64,000 nt of DNA, from contig NZ_BDDE01000012.1 in NCBI RefSeq assembly GCF_008327685.1, forward strand, positions 1-64,000, in the 5' to 3' direction. The DNA is from Actinomadura sp. K4S16. Its GTDB lineage: Bacteria; Actinomycetota; Actinomycetes; Streptosporangiales; Streptosporangiaceae. The position numbers and the translations under genes are program-made. Positions 21,460 through 31,017 of the stretch are shown here, piece after piece. Each line of letters starts with the position of its first letter. The first letter of the stretch is position 1. The notes beneath the pieces are model-generated. The model was not told the DNA's origin, did no database searches, and was given only the letters and a program-made list of their open reading frames with translations.

Positions 21460-21645
21460 ATGGCGAAGAAGTCGATGATCGCCAAGGCGGCGCGGAAGCC
21501 GAAGTTCGGCGTGCGCGCGTACACTCGGTGCTCGCGCTGCGGGCGTCCGCGCTCCGTCTACCGGAAGTTCGGCCTGTGCCGCGTCTGCTTCCGGGAGATG
21601 GCCCACCGCGGCGAGCTGCCTGGCATCACGAAGTCCAGCTGGTGA
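21460..21645 (+). CDS. rpsN: 30S ribosomal protein S14, short zinc-binding (C+) type
   Basis: 61 residues with the zinc ribbon Cys24, Cys27, Cys40 and Cys43 (CSRC and CRVC). This is the primary zinc-containing form; a zinc-free paralogue, if any, would lie elsewhere. Confidence 0.97.
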   Translation: MAKKSMIAKAARKPKFGVRAYTRCSRCGRPRSVYRKFGLCRVCFREMAHRGELPGITKSSW

Positions 21646-21651
21646 CCGCGT

Positions 21652-21722
21652 CCCCGGAGCGCCGCTCCGGGGGCGGCGGAAGCCGGCCTGTAATGACCAA
21701 CCGGGCGCCTGAGAGGGCGCCC
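21652..21722 (+). promoter_or_regulatory. Two hairpins in the rpsN-rpsH spacer
   Basis: First hairpin: CCCCGGAGC (21652-21660), loop GCC, GCTCCGGGG (21664-21672). Second: GGGCGCC (21703-21709), loop TGAGAG, GGCGCCC (21716-21722). Both stems are perfect. They occupy a 146-bp gap inside an otherwise tightly packed operon, so they may act in attenuation, RNA processing or r-protein binding. Confidence 0.5.
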
Positions 21723-21791
21723 ACGACCGCGCCAAAGGTCCACGGGCCGCATCAACCCGAGGAAACCGTGGCGAGGGAGGGCCAGTAGGCC

Positions 21792-22190
21792 ATGACGATG
21801 ACCGACCCGATCGCAGACATGCTGACGCGTCTGCGCAACGCGAATTCGGCGTACCACGACTCCGTGGCCATGCCGTACTCGAAGATCAAGGCGCACATCG
21901 CCGAGATCCTCCAGCAGGAGGGCTACATCTCGGGCTGGAGCGTGGAGGACGCCGAGGTCGGCAAGAAGCTCCTGATCGAGCTGAAGTTCGGCCCGACCCG
22001 CGAGCGTTCGATCGCCGGCATCAAGCGCGTCTCGAAGCCGGGTCTGCGCGTGTACGCGAAGAAGGACAACCTGCCGAAGGTCCTGGGCGGACTGGGCGTC
22101 GCGATCATCTCGACGTCCTCCGGTCTCATGACGGACCGCCAGGCGGGCAAGCGCGGAGTGGGCGGGGAAGTCCTCGCCTACGTTTGGTGA
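21792..22190 (+). CDS. rpsH: 30S ribosomal protein S8
   Basis: 132 residues. It begins [18 protein letters not shown] and ends with the [20 protein letters not shown] rRNA-binding segment. S8 is the translational repressor of the spc operon in E. coli; whether that holds here is not shown. Confidence 0.98.
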   Translation: MTMTDPIADMLTRLRNANSAYHDSVAMPYSKIKAHIAEILQQEGYISGWSVEDAEVGKKLLIELKFGPTRERSIAGIKRVSKPGLRVYAKKDNLPKVLGGLGVAIISTSSGLMTDRQAGKRGVGGEVLAYVW

Positions 22191-22206
22191 GGGGAGGGCA
22201 CTTCAA

Positions 22207-22743
22207 ATGTCTCGTATCGGACGTCTCCCCATCTCCGTCCCCAGCGGTGTCGAGGTGAAGCTCGAGGGCCGCGAGGTCACCGTCAAGGGGCCGAAGGGCA
22301 CGCTCTCGCACACTGTCGCCGAGCCCATCGAGGTCAGCCAGGAGGACGGCAGGCTCGTCGTCTCCCGGCCCAATGACGTCAACAAGGTGCGCGGCCTGCA
22401 CGGGCTCACCCGGACGCTGATCAACAACATGGTCGTCGGGGTCACCGAGGGCTACAAGAAGACCCTGGTCATCCAGGGCGTCGGCTACCGGGTGGTGGCC
22501 AAGGGCAAGAACGTGGAGTTCTCGCTCGGCTACAGCCACCCGATCCCGTTCGAGGCGCCGGAGGGCATCACCTTCACGGTGGAGAGGCCGACGCAGCTCG
22601 TCGTCGAGGGCATCGACAAGCAGCTCGTCGGTGAGATCGCCGCCCGCATCCGCAAGCTGCGCAAGCCCGACCCGTACAAGGGCAAGGGCGTGCGCTACGA
22701 GGGCGAGCAGATCCGCCGCAAGGTCGGAAAGGCTGGTAAGTAG
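22207..22743 (+). CDS. rplF: 50S ribosomal protein L6
   Basis: 178 residues with two tandem L6 domains and the C-terminal [15 protein letters not shown] signature. It lies near the factor-binding centre. Confidence 0.98.
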   Translation: MSRIGRLPISVPSGVEVKLEGREVTVKGPKGTLSHTVAEPIEVSQEDGRLVVSRPNDVNKVRGLHGLTRTLINNMVVGVTEGYKKTLVIQGVGYRVVAKGKNVEFSLGYSHPIPFEAPEGITFTVERPTQLVVEGIDKQLVGEIAARIRKLRKPDPYKGKGVRYEGEQIRRKVGKAGK

Positions 22744-22745
22744 TC

Positions 22746-23132
22746 ATGGCAGGCACCAAGACCCTGGCCGGCAAGGCCACGAGCGGTCGCCAGCTTGCTC
22801 GCAAGCGTCGGCACCTGCGGGTCCGCAAGAAGGTCGTGGGCAGCGCCGCGCGGCCGCGCCTGGTCGTGACCCGCTCCAGCCGGCACGTGTTCGTCCAGGT
22901 CATCGACGACGACAAGGGCCACACGCTGGCCAGCGCGTCGACGATGGAGGCGGACCTGCGCGCCGACTCCGGCGACAAGACGGCCAAGTCCCGCAAGGTC
23001 GGCGAGCTCGTCGCCGAGCGGGCCAAGCAGGCCGGCGTCCACGCGGTCGTGTTCGACCGCGGCGGCAACAAGTACCACGGTCGTATCGCCGCGGTCGCGG
23101 ACGGTGCGCGTGAGGGGGGCCTCGAGCTCTGA
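22746..23132 (+). CDS. rplR: 50S ribosomal protein L18
   Basis: 128 residues, 5S rRNA-binding. It has the basic N-terminal arm ([12 protein letters not shown]) and the [20 protein letters not shown] end. It starts 2 nt after the rplF stop. Confidence 0.97.
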   Translation: MAGTKTLAGKATSGRQLARKRRHLRVRKKVVGSAARPRLVVTRSSRHVFVQVIDDDKGHTLASASTMEADLRADSGDKTAKSRKVGELVAERAKQAGVHAVVFDRGGNKYHGRIAAVADGAREGGLEL

Positions 23133-23166
23133 TGGCCCTTTACAAGGTGAACGAGAGGAACCACTG

Positions 23167-23787
23167 ATGGCAGCGCAGAGGCGTGGTGGCGGTCAGGGTG
23201 GCGACCGTCGCGACCGCCGCGACGACCGCCGCGGTGGCGCCGACAAGGGCCAGTCGTACATCGAGAAGGTCGTGGCGATCAACCGTGTCGCCAAGGTCGT
23301 CAAGGGCGGGCGTCGCTTCAGCTTCACCGCCCTGGTGATCGTCGGTGACGGCAACGGCACCGTCGGCGTCGGCTACGGCAAGGCCAAGGAGGTGCCCGCG
23401 GCGATCGCCAAGGGCGTCGAAGAGGCCAAGAAGCACTTCTTCAAGGTGCCGCGGATCCAGGGCACCATCCCGCACCTGGTGCAGGCGCGCGACGCGGCGG
23501 GCGAGGTCCTGCTGCGCCCGGCCAGCCCCGGTACCGGTGTCATCGCCGGTGGTCCGGTGCGCGCGGTGCTGGAGTGCGCCGGCATCCACGACGTGCTGAG
23601 CAAGTCGCTGGGCAGCGACAACGCGATCAACATCGTGCACGCCACGATCGCGGGTCTGAAGTCGCTGAAGCGTCCGGAGGAGATCGCGGCCAAGCGCGGC
23701 CTGCCGATCGAGGACGTCGCCCCGGCGGCCATGCTGCGCGCGCGCGCCGCGGGCAGCGAGCCGAGGGCGGAGGTCGCGTCGTCATGA
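23167..23787 (+). CDS. rpsE: 30S ribosomal protein S5
   Basis: 206 residues. The ATG at 23167 follows GAGAGG and is chosen over an upstream in-frame GTG in rplR. A basic Gly/Arg/Asp-rich N-terminal arm precedes the double-stranded RNA-binding domain ([19 protein letters not shown]). Residues tied to spectinomycin resistance lie in the loop VVKGGRRF, which looks wild type. Confidence 0.97.
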   Translation: MAAQRRGGGQGGDRRDRRDDRRGGADKGQSYIEKVVAINRVAKVVKGGRRFSFTALVIVGDGNGTVGVGYGKAKEVPAAIAKGVEEAKKHFFKVPRIQGTIPHLVQARDAAGEVLLRPASPGTGVIAGGPVRAVLECAGIHDVLSKSLGSDNAINIVHATIAGLKSLKRPEEIAAKRGLPIEDVAPAAMLRARAAGSEPRAEVASS

Positions 23788-23966
23788 CGAACCTGAAGAT
23801 CACGCAGACCAAGTCCGTGATCAGCGAGAAGCAGAACCAGCGTGACACGCTGCGCACCCTGGGCCTGAAGAAGATCGGGCAGAGCGTGGTCCGCGAGGAC
23901 CGCCCCGAGGTGCTCGGCATGATCCGGACGGTGGCGCACCTGGTCACCGTCGAGGAGGTCGACTGA
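23784..23966 (+). CDS. rpmD: 50S ribosomal protein L30
   Basis: 60 residues. The ATG at 23784 overlaps the rpsE stop (ATGA) and gives the normal L30 length, with [20 protein letters not shown]. rplO begins one base after its stop. Confidence 0.96.
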   Translation: MTNLKITQTKSVISEKQNQRDTLRTLGLKKIGQSVVREDRPEVLGMIRTVAHLVTVEEVD

Positions 23967-23967
23967 C

Positions 23968-24453
23968 ATGGCGGCTGATCTCGGTAAGGACTCCGCCGCG
24001 GAGACCGAGGGCACCCCGCTCAAGGTGCACGACCTGCGTCCGGCCCCCGGCGCCAACAAGGCCAAGACCCGCAAGGGCCGCGGCGAGGCGTCCAAGGGCA
24101 AGACCGCCGGCCGCGGCACCAAGGGCACCAAGGCCCGCAGCACGGTCCCCGTCGGGTTCGAGGGCGGCCAGATGCCCCTGATCCGCCGGGTGCCGAAGCT
24201 CAAGGGCTTCAAGAACCCGAACCGGGTCGAGTTCCAGGTCGTGAACCTGGACAAGCTCGCCGCGCTCTACCCCGAGGGCGGCGAGGTCACGGCCGAGGAC
24301 CTGGCGGCCAAGGGCGCGGTGCGCCGCGGCCGTCCGGTCAAGATCCTCGGTACCGGCGACATCTCCGTCGCGGTCCAGGTGAAGGCGCACGCCTTCTCCG
24401 GCGCCGCCAAGGAGAAGATCGCCGCCGCCGGCGGATCCGCCGACGAGCTGTAA
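23968..24453 (+). CDS. rplO: 50S ribosomal protein L15
   Basis: 161 residues. It has the Gly/Lys-rich N-terminal rRNA-binding segment ([20 protein letters not shown]) and [18 protein letters not shown]. It ends the ribosomal part of the spc group; a 228-bp spacer follows. Confidence 0.97.
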   Translation: MAADLGKDSAAETEGTPLKVHDLRPAPGANKAKTRKGRGEASKGKTAGRGTKGTKARSTVPVGFEGGQMPLIRRVPKLKGFKNPNRVEFQVVNLDKLAALYPEGGEVTAEDLAAKGAVRRGRPVKILGTGDISVAVQVKAHAFSGAAKEKIAAAGGSADEL

Positions 24454-24492
24454 GGAAACACCTCTGATGCCGGGGCCGTGCCCGCGTGAGGT

Positions 24493-24533
24493 CCGGGGCC
24501 TTGAGGCCGCCGGGCCCGGCGGGGCGGCCCCGG
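24493..24533 (+). terminator. Terminator-like structure between rplO and secY
   Basis: Outer stem CCGGGGCC (24493-24500) with GGCCCCGG (24526-24533); inside it a CCGCCGGG/CCCGGCGG palindrome forms a second stem. It could terminate or attenuate the ribosomal transcript ahead of secY. Confidence 0.55.
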
Positions 24534-24580
24534 TGTCATCTGCTGTTAGAGTCACACGAGCGAAGGTGCCCTGCGTGAGA

Positions 24581-24611
24581 TTGCGCACTCTGCCGTCACA
24601 CCGGGTATTCT
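24581..24611 (+). promoter_or_regulatory. Candidate secY promoter
   Basis: TTGCGC (24581-24586) and TATTCT (24606-24611) with a 19-bp spacer, about 70 nt before secY. The spacing is long, so support is modest. Its position after a terminator-like structure makes a separate secY-adk promoter plausible. Confidence 0.35.
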
Positions 24612-24681
24612 CCGCCCGAACTCATGGACCTGAAACCGCCCCCTCGGCGGCCATGAACCCGCCAGTCGCGCAGGAGGAATG

Positions 24682-25977
24682 GTGCTGACCGCGTTCGCTC
24701 GGGCTTTCCGTACGCCTGACCTGCGTAAGAAAATCCTTTTCACGTTGTTCATGATCGTGGTGTTCCGGATCGGATCGATCCTGCCCACGCCCAACGTGAA
24801 CGTGAAGGTGCTGAGGGAGACCGCCAACGCGGCCAAGGATCAGAACACCCTCTACGGCCTGGTCGACCTGTTCAGCGGCGGCGCGCTGCTGAAGCTCTCG
24901 GTCTTCGCGCTCGGCATCATGCCGTACATCACGGCCAGCATCATCTTGCAGCTGCTGACGGTGGTGATCCCCCGGCTGGAGGCCCTGAAGAAGGAGGGCC
25001 AGGCCGGCACGACGAAGATCACCCAGTACACGCGGTACCTGACGGTCGGATTGGCGATCCTGCAGGCGACGGGCATCGTCGCGATGGCGAGCACCGGTCA
25101 GCTGTTCCAGGGCATCTCCGGAAGCGGCGACATCCTGTATGACACGGGCGTCTTCCCGATCATCACCATGGTGATCATCATGGTGGCGGGCACGACCGTC
25201 ATCATGTGGCTGGGCGAGCTGGTCACCGACCGCGGCGTCGGCAACGGCATGTCCATCCTGATCTTCACCCAGGTGGTGGCGGTCTTCCCCGCCCAGTTCT
25301 GGAGCATCTACAAGAGCAAGGGCGGCTTCGTCTTCGCGATCGTGGTCCTGGTGGGCCTGGCGATCATGGCCGGCGTGGTGTTCGTCGAGCAGGCGCAGCG
25401 GCGCATCCCGGTCCAGTACGCCAAGCGCATGGTGGGCCGCCGCATGTACGGCGGCACGTCGACCTACATTCCGCTGAAGGTCAACCAGGCCGGCATCATC
25501 CCGATCATCTTCGCCTCGTCACTGCTCTACCTGCCGGTTCTGGCCACCCAGTTGTGGCCGAACACCAAGTGGCTGCAAAAGGTCCAGCCGTATCTCCAGC
25601 AGGACAACGCCTGGCACATGGGGATCTTCTTCGTCTTCATCATCTTCTTCACGTACTTCTACGTCGCGATCACCTTCAACCCCACTGAAGTCGCCGACAA
25701 CATGAAGAAGTATGGTGGATTCATCCCAGGTATCCGTCCTGGTCGGCCGACCGCCGAGTACCTCGACTTCGTGCTGACCCGGATCACCACACCCGGTGCG
25801 CTCTACCTGGGGCTCGTGTCCCTCATCCCGATGGTCGCCTTCGCACTCATGAAGGCGAGTTCGGACTTCCCGTTCGGCGGCACGAGCATCCTCATCGTCG
25901 TCGGCGTCGGACTGGATACCGTGAAGCAGATCGAGAGTCAGCTCCAGCAGCGCAACTACGAGGGCTTCCTCCGGTAG
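24682..25977 (+). CDS. secY: Preprotein translocase subunit SecY
   Basis: 431 residues, ten membrane segments, the core of the Sec channel. I place the start at GTG 24682 ([17 protein letters not shown]), which matches actinobacterial SecY and leaves 4 nt from AGGAGG at 24672-24677; the ATG at 24679 would be only one base from that site. The lateral-gate and cytoplasmic loop regions ([19 protein letters not shown]) are intact. The stop overlaps the adk GTG by one base. Confidence 0.96.
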   Translation: MLTAFARAFRTPDLRKKILFTLFMIVVFRIGSILPTPNVNVKVLRETANAAKDQNTLYGLVDLFSGGALLKLSVFALGIMPYITASIILQLLTVVIPRLEALKKEGQAGTTKITQYTRYLTVGLAILQATGIVAMASTGQLFQGISGSGDILYDTGVFPIITMVIIMVAGTTVIMWLGELVTDRGVGNGMSILIFTQVVAVFPAQFWSIYKSKGGFVFAIVVLVGLAIMAGVVFVEQAQRRIPVQYAKRMVGRRMYGGTSTYIPLKVNQAGIIPIIFASSLLYLPVLATQLWPNTKWLQKVQPYLQQDNAWHMGIFFVFIIFFTYFYVAITFNPTEVADNMKKYGGFIPGIRPGRPTAEYLDFVLTRITTPGALYLGLVSLIPMVAFALMKASSDFPFGGTSILIVVGVGLDTVKQIESQLQQRNYEGFLR

Positions 25978-26627
25978 TGCGTATCGTCCTGGTGGGCCCC
26001 CCGGGTGCGGGCAAGGGGACGCAGGCCCAGTTCATCGCATCTCACCTGTCCGTCCCGAAGATCTCGACAGGTGACATCTTCCGCGCGAACGTCAGCGGCG
26101 GGACGCCGCTCGGCCGGCAGGCCAAGCAGTACATGGACCGCGGTGACCTCGTCCCCGACGAGGTCACCATCGCGATGGTGCGCGACCGGCTCGGCGAGGA
26201 CGACGCCCGCGACGGCTTCCTGCTGGACGGGTTTCCGCGCAACGTCCCGCAGGCCGAGACGCTGAAGAAGATCCTCGCCGAGTGGGACACCCGCCTCGAC
26301 ATCGTCCTCGAACTCGTCGTCGACGAGGACGAGGTCGTCCGGCGGCTGTCGGGCCGGCGCACCTGCGACAAGTGCGGCCGGATCTGGCACGTCGACTTCG
26401 ACGACAAGCAGGACGACATCTGCGACGACTGCGGCGGGCACCTGTTCCAGCGGGACGACGACAAGGAAGAGGTCGTCATGCACCGCCTGGAGGTGTACCG
26501 GCACGACACGGCCCCGCTGGTGCAGTTCTACGCCGACGAGAACATCCTCGTCGGCATCGACGCCACGGGCCCGGTCGAAGAGGTCACCAAACGCGCCCTC
26601 ACCGCGCTGCGTCCGCTGGAGAAGTAG
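25977..26627 (+). CDS. adk: Adenylate kinase, zinc-LID form
   Basis: 216 residues; interconverts ATP and AMP with two ADP. P-loop is [10 protein letters not shown] at 7-16. The LID domain has four zinc-ligand Cys at 130, 133, 149 and 152 (CDKC and CDDC), the structural zinc form common in Gram-positives. Start is GTG overlapping the secY stop, so it is coupled to secY as in most bacteria. Confidence 0.97.
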   Translation: MRIVLVGPPGAGKGTQAQFIASHLSVPKISTGDIFRANVSGGTPLGRQAKQYMDRGDLVPDEVTIAMVRDRLGEDDARDGFLLDGFPRNVPQAETLKKILAEWDTRLDIVLELVVDEDEVVRRLSGRRTCDKCGRIWHVDFDDKQDDICDDCGGHLFQRDDDKEEVVMHRLEVYRHDTAPLVQFYADENILVGIDATGPVEEVTKRALTALRPLEK

Positions 26628-26628
26628 A

Positions 26629-26927
26629 GCCACCGGCAGGTCGGGCCACCGGAAGGCAGTGCCACCGGAAGGCAGGGCCGCCGGAAGGCGGTGCCACCCG
26701 AACGGCAGGGTCACCGGGAAGCAGGGCCACAGGAGAAGTGACGGGCCCGTCGACGAGTGCGGCGGGCCCGGCGGACAGACACCGGCGCGGACGCGGGGGA
26801 TCCCGCGTCCGCGCGGCCGTTTCGGAACCGAGCGGCCGTCCCGGGACCGAAACGACCGGCCCGATACCGGAGCGACCGGCCCGGTAGGGGAAGCGACTGG
26901 CCCGATACCGGGGCGACCGGCCCGGTG
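26629..26927. repeat. Degenerate minisatellites in the adk-map spacer
   Basis: The 323-bp spacer holds two arrays and no gene. Array 1 (26629-26733) has about six copies of a 16-bp unit close to GCCACCGGAAGGCAGG. Array 2 (26847-26927) has four copies of a 20-21-bp unit close to CCGGAGCGACCGGCCCGATA. Frames are open through this region only because of its composition. Confidence 0.7.
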
Positions 26928-26950
26928 CGGGGACGGGTGCAAGGGGAGAG

Positions 26951-27775
26951 ATGTTCAAACGGCGCAGGCTCACGATCCAGATGAAGACCTCGGAGCAGAT
27001 CGAGCTGATGCGCGCGGCGGGGCTGCTCGTCGGCCGCACGCTGGAACTGCTGCGCGAGGCCGCCAAGCCCGGCATGAGCACGCTGGACCTGGACGCGCTC
27101 GCCGAGCAGCACATTCGCGACAACGGCGGCGTCCCTTCGTTCAAGGGCTACCACGGCTTCACCGGGACGATCTGCGCGTCGGTCAACGAGGAGATCGTGC
27201 ACGGCATCCCGCGGGCCGACAAGATCCTTCGCGAGGGCGACGTGCTGTCCATCGACTGCGGCGCGATCGTGGAGGGCTGGCACGGCGACGCGGCCGTCAC
27301 GGTCCCGCTCGGGGAGATCACCGACGAGCAGCGGCGGCTGCTGGAGGTCACCGAGGAGTCCCTGTGGCGCGGTCTCGCGGCCGGACGCGCGGGGGCCCAC
27401 CTGACGGACATCTCCCACGCGATCGAGGCTCATATCCGCTCTCAGGGCGCCTACGGCATCGTCGAGGGCTACGGCGGGCACGGCATCGGCACCGAGATGC
27501 ACATGGACCCGCTCATCCCCAACCACGGGGCGCCCGGCCACGGGCCCGTCCTGGAGCCCGGGATGTGCTTCGCGGTGGAGCCGATGGTGAACCTCGGCAC
27601 CAAGGAGACCGCCGAGCTCGACGACGGCTGGACGGTCGTGACGACCGACGGCCGCACCTCGGCGCACTTCGAGCACACGTTCGCGGTCACGCCGGACGGT
27701 CCCCGCGTCCTGACCGCGCTCGACGAGGGCCGCGAGTGGTTCGCGAAGCTCGGATCCGCGCCGCAGAATGGATAA
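26951..27775 (+). CDS. map: Methionine aminopeptidase, type I
   Basis: 274 residues; removes the initiator Met from nascent chains. All five metal ligands are seen: Asp102, Asp113, His177, Glu210 and Glu241. The start is ATG with GGGGAG immediately upstream. The short basic leader MFKRRR before the pita-bread fold is slightly longer than usual. It follows secY-adk in standard order, but here infA is separated from it by three other genes. Confidence 0.96.
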   Translation: MFKRRRLTIQMKTSEQIELMRAAGLLVGRTLELLREAAKPGMSTLDLDALAEQHIRDNGGVPSFKGYHGFTGTICASVNEEIVHGIPRADKILREGDVLSIDCGAIVEGWHGDAAVTVPLGEITDEQRRLLEVTEESLWRGLAAGRAGAHLTDISHAIEAHIRSQGAYGIVEGYGGHGIGTEMHMDPLIPNHGAPGHGPVLEPGMCFAVEPMVNLGTKETAELDDGWTVVTTDGRTSAHFEHTFAVTPDGPRVLTALDEGREWFAKLGSAPQNG

Positions 27776-27994
27776 AGGGCCCAACAGGGCCCGAGGCCGC
27801 GGTCCGGTCGACAGCCGCGGCCTGAGCAAGGGCACGGTCTGAGCGCGGCTTGAGCAGGGGCGCGGTCTGGTCGGAAGGCGCGGCCTGATCGAGAGACGCG
27901 GTCTGGTCGGAAGGCGCAGTATGGCCGTAGGACGCGGTATGGATGGAGAGGGCAGGCCCCTCCGACGGGGCAGGTCCTGAGGAGCGGAGGAACG
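27776..27994. repeat. Repeat-rich spacer after map
   Basis: No gene. A 21-bp exact direct repeat (CGCGGTCTGGTCGGAAGGCGC) lies at 27861-27881 and 27897-27917, embedded in further degenerate GCGGTATGG-like copies to about 27945. It resembles the arrays before map in style but not in sequence. Confidence 0.65.
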
Positions 27995-28438
27995 ATGGCG
28001 CCGAACCCTGAGATCCGGGCGTCGGACGCCGACCGCGACCGGGTGGCCGCGAGCCTGCGCGAGCACTGCGCCGAGGGCCGGATCACGATGGACGAACTGC
28101 AGGAGCGGCTGGACGCGGTCTACGCGGCGAAGACGCTCGGGCAGCTCCAGGAGGTCACCTCCGACCTGCCGGAGGAGGACCTCTACCAGCTCCCGGTCCC
28201 GGCGCGGAGCAAGGGCACCGCGTCGCCGGCGCGGCCGCCCTCCGGCGACCTCGAAACGCGGCGCATGCGGGCGATGTGGGGCGCCTGGGCCGCGGTCAGC
28301 GCGATCAACCTCACCGTCTGGCTGATCATCCTGGTGACCACGGGCGCGGTCTACCCGTGGTGGATCTGGGTGGTGGGCCCCTGGGGCGCCGTCCTGCTGA
28401 TGCGGACGATCTTCGGCGGTCGCCAGGGCGGCTGCTAG
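27995..28438 (+). CDS. DUF1707 and two-transmembrane-segment protein
   Basis: 147 residues. The N-terminal 15-60 segment (RASDADRDRVAASLREHCAEGRIT then ELQERLDAVYAAKTLGQL, split here) is DUF1707, an SHOCT-like helical module common in actinobacteria. Two hydrophobic helices at about 95-115 and 120-138 form a 2TM hairpin. Function is not established. The ribosome binding site GGAGG lies 4 nt before the ATG. Confidence 0.82.
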   Translation: MAPNPEIRASDADRDRVAASLREHCAEGRITMDELQERLDAVYAAKTLGQLQEVTSDLPEEDLYQLPVPARSKGTASPARPPSGDLETRRMRAMWGAWAAVSAINLTVWLIILVTTGAVYPWWIWVVGPWGAVLLMRTIFGGRQGGC

Positions 28439-28490
28439 ACCCCGCCCCTCGCCCAGTCCACCGCCGACGCTCAGTGCGTGGGCGGCCGGG

Positions 28491-29306
28491 TCACTCCACG
28501 TCCATCAGGGGGCGGTAGTTGCCGGTCGGGGCGAAATGGGTGGTGGCGGTGCCGTCCTCGCCTATGAGGTGGAGGGCGAACCCGGCGGGCTCGCCGGTGA
28601 CGGCCGCGCGGCCCTGTTTGGTGAGGTCGAGGAACAGCTGCCGGTAGGTGCTCGGGCAGGTGGTGCTGACCCGTCCCGCCAGCGATCCGACCGACGCCCG
28701 GTGGACGTGCCCGGAGATCACCCGCACGACCTGCGGATAGCGCGCGATCACGGCGGCGAACCCGGCGGGGTCGACGAACCGCAGGTCGTCGATGAACCGC
28801 ATCCCGATGGGGTACGGCGGGTGGTGGGTGGCGACCACGGTCGGCGTGTCGGGCGCGGCGCTCAGTGCCTCGTCCAGCCAGGCGAGCCGCTCCTCGCTCA
28901 TGTGCCCGTGGGAATGGCCGTCGACGGTGGTGTCGCAGCACACGAGCCGCACCCCGGCCACGTCGACGGCGTACTGGAGGGGCGCCCGCGGGCCGGTCCC
29001 GGTGGCCGCGACCGCCGGATGGTCGGCGAAGGCCCGCCGCAGTTCGTCGCGGTCGTCGTGGTTGCCGCACATCGGGTACACGGCCATCGGCAGCGGCGAC
29101 AGCAGCGCGTGCAGCCGGGCGTACTCGGCGGGCCGGCCGCCGTCGGCGAGGTCGCCGGTGAGGACGACGGCGTCGGGCCGCGCGGGCAGCGACAGCAGGC
29201 TCGACACGGCGGCCCGCAGCGCGCGGACCGGCCCGGAGTCGTCGTCCACCCCGCCGTCGCGTCCGGCCGCCAGGTGAATGTCGCTGAGCTGCGCGATGAT
29301 CGCCAT
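28491..29306 (-). CDS. CpdA-like metallophosphoesterase
   Basis: 271 residues, calcineurin-like phosphoesterase of the 3',5'-cAMP phosphodiesterase (CpdA/class III) type. All metal motifs are present: DIH near the N-terminus, GDLAD, GNHD, ATHHPP and GHVH. Likely cytoplasmic hydrolysis of a cyclic nucleotide or other phosphodiester. The start is the ATG at 29306 with GGGGAGGGG upstream; a TTG one codon earlier is less likely. Confidence 0.85.
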   Translation of the reverse strand: MAIIAQLSDIHLAAGRDGGVDDDSGPVRALRAAVSSLLSLPARPDAVVLTGDLADGGRPAEYARLHALLSPLPMAVYPMCGNHDDRDELRRAFADHPAVAATGTGPRAPLQYAVDVAGVRLVCCDTTVDGHSHGHMSEERLAWLDEALSAAPDTPTVVATHHPPYPIGMRFIDDLRFVDPAGFAAVIARYPQVVRVISGHVHRASVGSLAGRVSTTCPSTYRQLFLDLTKQGRAAVTGEPAGFALHLIGEDGTATTHFAPTGNYRPLMDVE

Positions 29307-29476
29307 CAATCCCCTCCCCGTTGCCCAAGCACATCACGGAACCGCACGCTCCGGGCGGCCCGGGGCGAGCGGGGCGCCGGGACGATCTTCGCGTCCTGGC
29401 GCCCGTACTGTCGACTCGCCTCCCTGGCGGACCAGGTGCCCCCTGAGGAACCGTTACGCCTCAGGCGGCTTCCTGG

Positions 29477-29562
29477 CGGGGGAGACGCCCCTCACACCCT
29501 CGCGTCAAGCGAGTTGCCTGTGGGGGGCGACCCCCCACACCCCCGCGTCAGGCGACGTGCGG
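29477..29562. repeat. Two copies of a G-rich/C-rich palindromic element
   Basis: Copy 1 (29477-29519) contains GGGGGAGACGCCCCTCACAC and copy 2 (29522-29562) contains GGGGGGCGACCCCCCACACC; each is followed by CGCGTCA and a GCGA segment. Copy 2 overlaps the 3' end of the next leftward gene. A third copy in opposite orientation occurs at 47593-47617. Confidence 0.7.
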
Positions 29563-30159
29563 GATGACCAGGGAAAGAGCCGATGTGACCTCTTCGGGAG
29601 CGGGTGCGACGTCCGGGACGACGTCGCGGAGGGCCAGCCAGCCGTTGATGGCCTGCACGGTCGGCTTGGCCTCGATGAGCTGCGGGTCGTCGAGCCCGTA
29701 CCAGGCGGCGACCTTGGACCACCGCCACAGCCGGTGGCCCGCGGTGGACATCTCCGAGGACGGGAAGCCGGTGGCGCCGCGCGCCCCGGTGATCGCGTGC
29801 CGGACGGAGTCGAGGGAGCGACCGACCCGCTCGGCGATGTCGCGGATGGTCAGCAGCGGGTCGGCCTCCACCCGCAGGACGTGAACGCCGGGCGCGCTCT
29901 CCTCGACGTGCCCGACCACCTCCATGATCGCGGCGGCGAGGGTGGGGCCCGTCCAGTTGCAGGAGGCGTTCCCCAGACGGTCGGCCGAGCGGAGCTCGTC
30001 GGTTGGATGGTGGCGGGTGGGGGCTGGAGGACGGTCTGCGTGGTGCGGCTCGCTGATGATGGAGACCGTGACCGCGCCGTGGGTGCGGTCGAACAGCGGG
30101 TCGAGCTCGTCCTCGTAGAGGGGACGGCTGAGGATCAGCGCGAAGTCGTAGCTCGGCAT
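29548..30159 (-). CDS. Helix-turn-helix protein of unknown function
   Basis: 203 residues. A helix-turn-helix is visible at about 105-155 (TIRDIAERVGRSLDSVRHAI, followed by GFPSSEM and LWRWSKVAAWYG), the pattern of excisionase/AlpA-like DNA-binding proteins. The first 100 residues have no recognised family. The ATG at 30159 is chosen for its GAGGAGGG ribosome binding site; the frame is open to 30243. It is divergent to infA. Confidence 0.65.
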   Translation of the reverse strand: MPSYDFALILSRPLYEDELDPLFDRTHGAVTVSIISEPHHADRPPAPTRHHPTDELRSADRLGNASCNWTGPTLAAAIMEVVGHVEESAPGVHVLRVEADPLLTIRDIAERVGRSLDSVRHAITGARGATGFPSSEMSTAGHRLWRWSKVAAWYGLDDPQLIEAKPTVQAINGWLALRDVVPDVAPAPEEVTSALSLVIPHVA

Positions 30160-30222
30160 GCTGACCCTCCTCGTACGTCTCTCTCCTGGAAAGGTACAAC
30201 GCGGACGCGATGTATGCTTGAC

Positions 30223-30250
30223 TTGGGAGCAGTCTCCGGACACGTATCAT
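30223..30250 (+). promoter_or_regulatory. Candidate infA promoter
   Basis: TTGGGA (30223-30228), 16-bp spacer, TATCAT (30245-30250), in the divergent spacer before infA. A TTGACT at 30219-30224 overlaps it but would give a 20-bp spacer. The leader would be about 160 nt. Confidence 0.4.
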
Positions 30251-30417
30251 GCGTCGATTTCGCATTGGACGGCCGGTTGACGTAGACTCCCTTGTCGGTC
30301 CGTCGACGGCCGCCCATCTCCCCTTTGGCGCTTCCGCGCCGCGGTGCGGGTTGCGGCCGATTCTCCCCTGGAGAGCCGGGCCGCGTCCAATGAGCCGATC
30401 AGCGAAGCGCGGAGGAC

Positions 30418-30639
30418 ATGCCCAAGAAAGAAGGGGCCATCGAGATCGAGGGCACCGTCATCGAGTCGCTGCCCAACGCCATGTTCAGGGTGGAGCTCGA
30501 CAACGGGCACAAGGTGCTCGCCCACATCAGCGGCAAGATGCGGATGCACTACATCCGGATCCTGCCGGACGACCGCGTCGTTGTGGAGCTGAGCCCCTAC
30601 GACCTCACGCGCGGTCGGATCGTCTACCGCTACAAGTAA
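30418..30639 (+). CDS. infA: Translation initiation factor IF-1
   Basis: 73 residues, OB fold, binds the A site of the small subunit. It begins [20 protein letters not shown] and ends [14 protein letters not shown] lies 3 nt before the ATG. It opens the alpha-operon cluster. Confidence 0.98.
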   Translation: MPKKEGAIEIEGTVIESLPNAMFRVELDNGHKVLAHISGKMRMHYIRILPDDRVVVELSPYDLTRGRIVYRYK

Positions 30640-30705
30640 ATCCCACTGGGGTTGCCTTCCCCGTGCGTGGCGGCGCGGGGGTGACCCTTATCTCTAGGAG
30701 ACCCA

Positions 30706-30819
30706 GTGAAGGTCAAGCCGAGCGTCAAGAAGATCTGCAACAAGTGCCGCGTCATCCGCCGGCACGGCCGGGTCATGGTCATCTGCTCCGACCCGCGCCA
30801 CAAGCAGCGTCAGGGCTGA
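30706..30819 (+). CDS. rpmJ: 50S ribosomal protein L36, zinc-binding type
   Basis: 37 residues, read directly from the sequence: GTG start after TAGGAG, beginning [19 protein letters not shown]. Zinc ligands are Cys11, Cys14, Cys27 and His32. It lies between infA and rpsM as expected. Confidence 0.97.
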   Translation: MKVKPSVKKICNKCRVIRRHGRVMVICSDPRHKQRQG

Positions 30820-31017
30820 CGCTCAACAACCAGCAAGCGCATCGCAGCCTTCACACGGCCGTACGCGCCGGGCCCCGGAAGACCGGGATCCGGCCGTACG
30901 GCACCGTCGTGTGGAGGAGCACCCCCGGACCTCCGGAGGCCGGGGCCGCCACCCGGGCAGGGTGTGTGCGGACGCGGTGTGTCCATACCTCCGGACGAAT
31001 GAAGGGAACTGCCCACG

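Noticed and set aside
24679..24681. ATG at 24679 as the secY start
   Set aside because: Only one base separates it from AGGAGG; the GTG three bases later has workable spacing and gives the family N-terminus.
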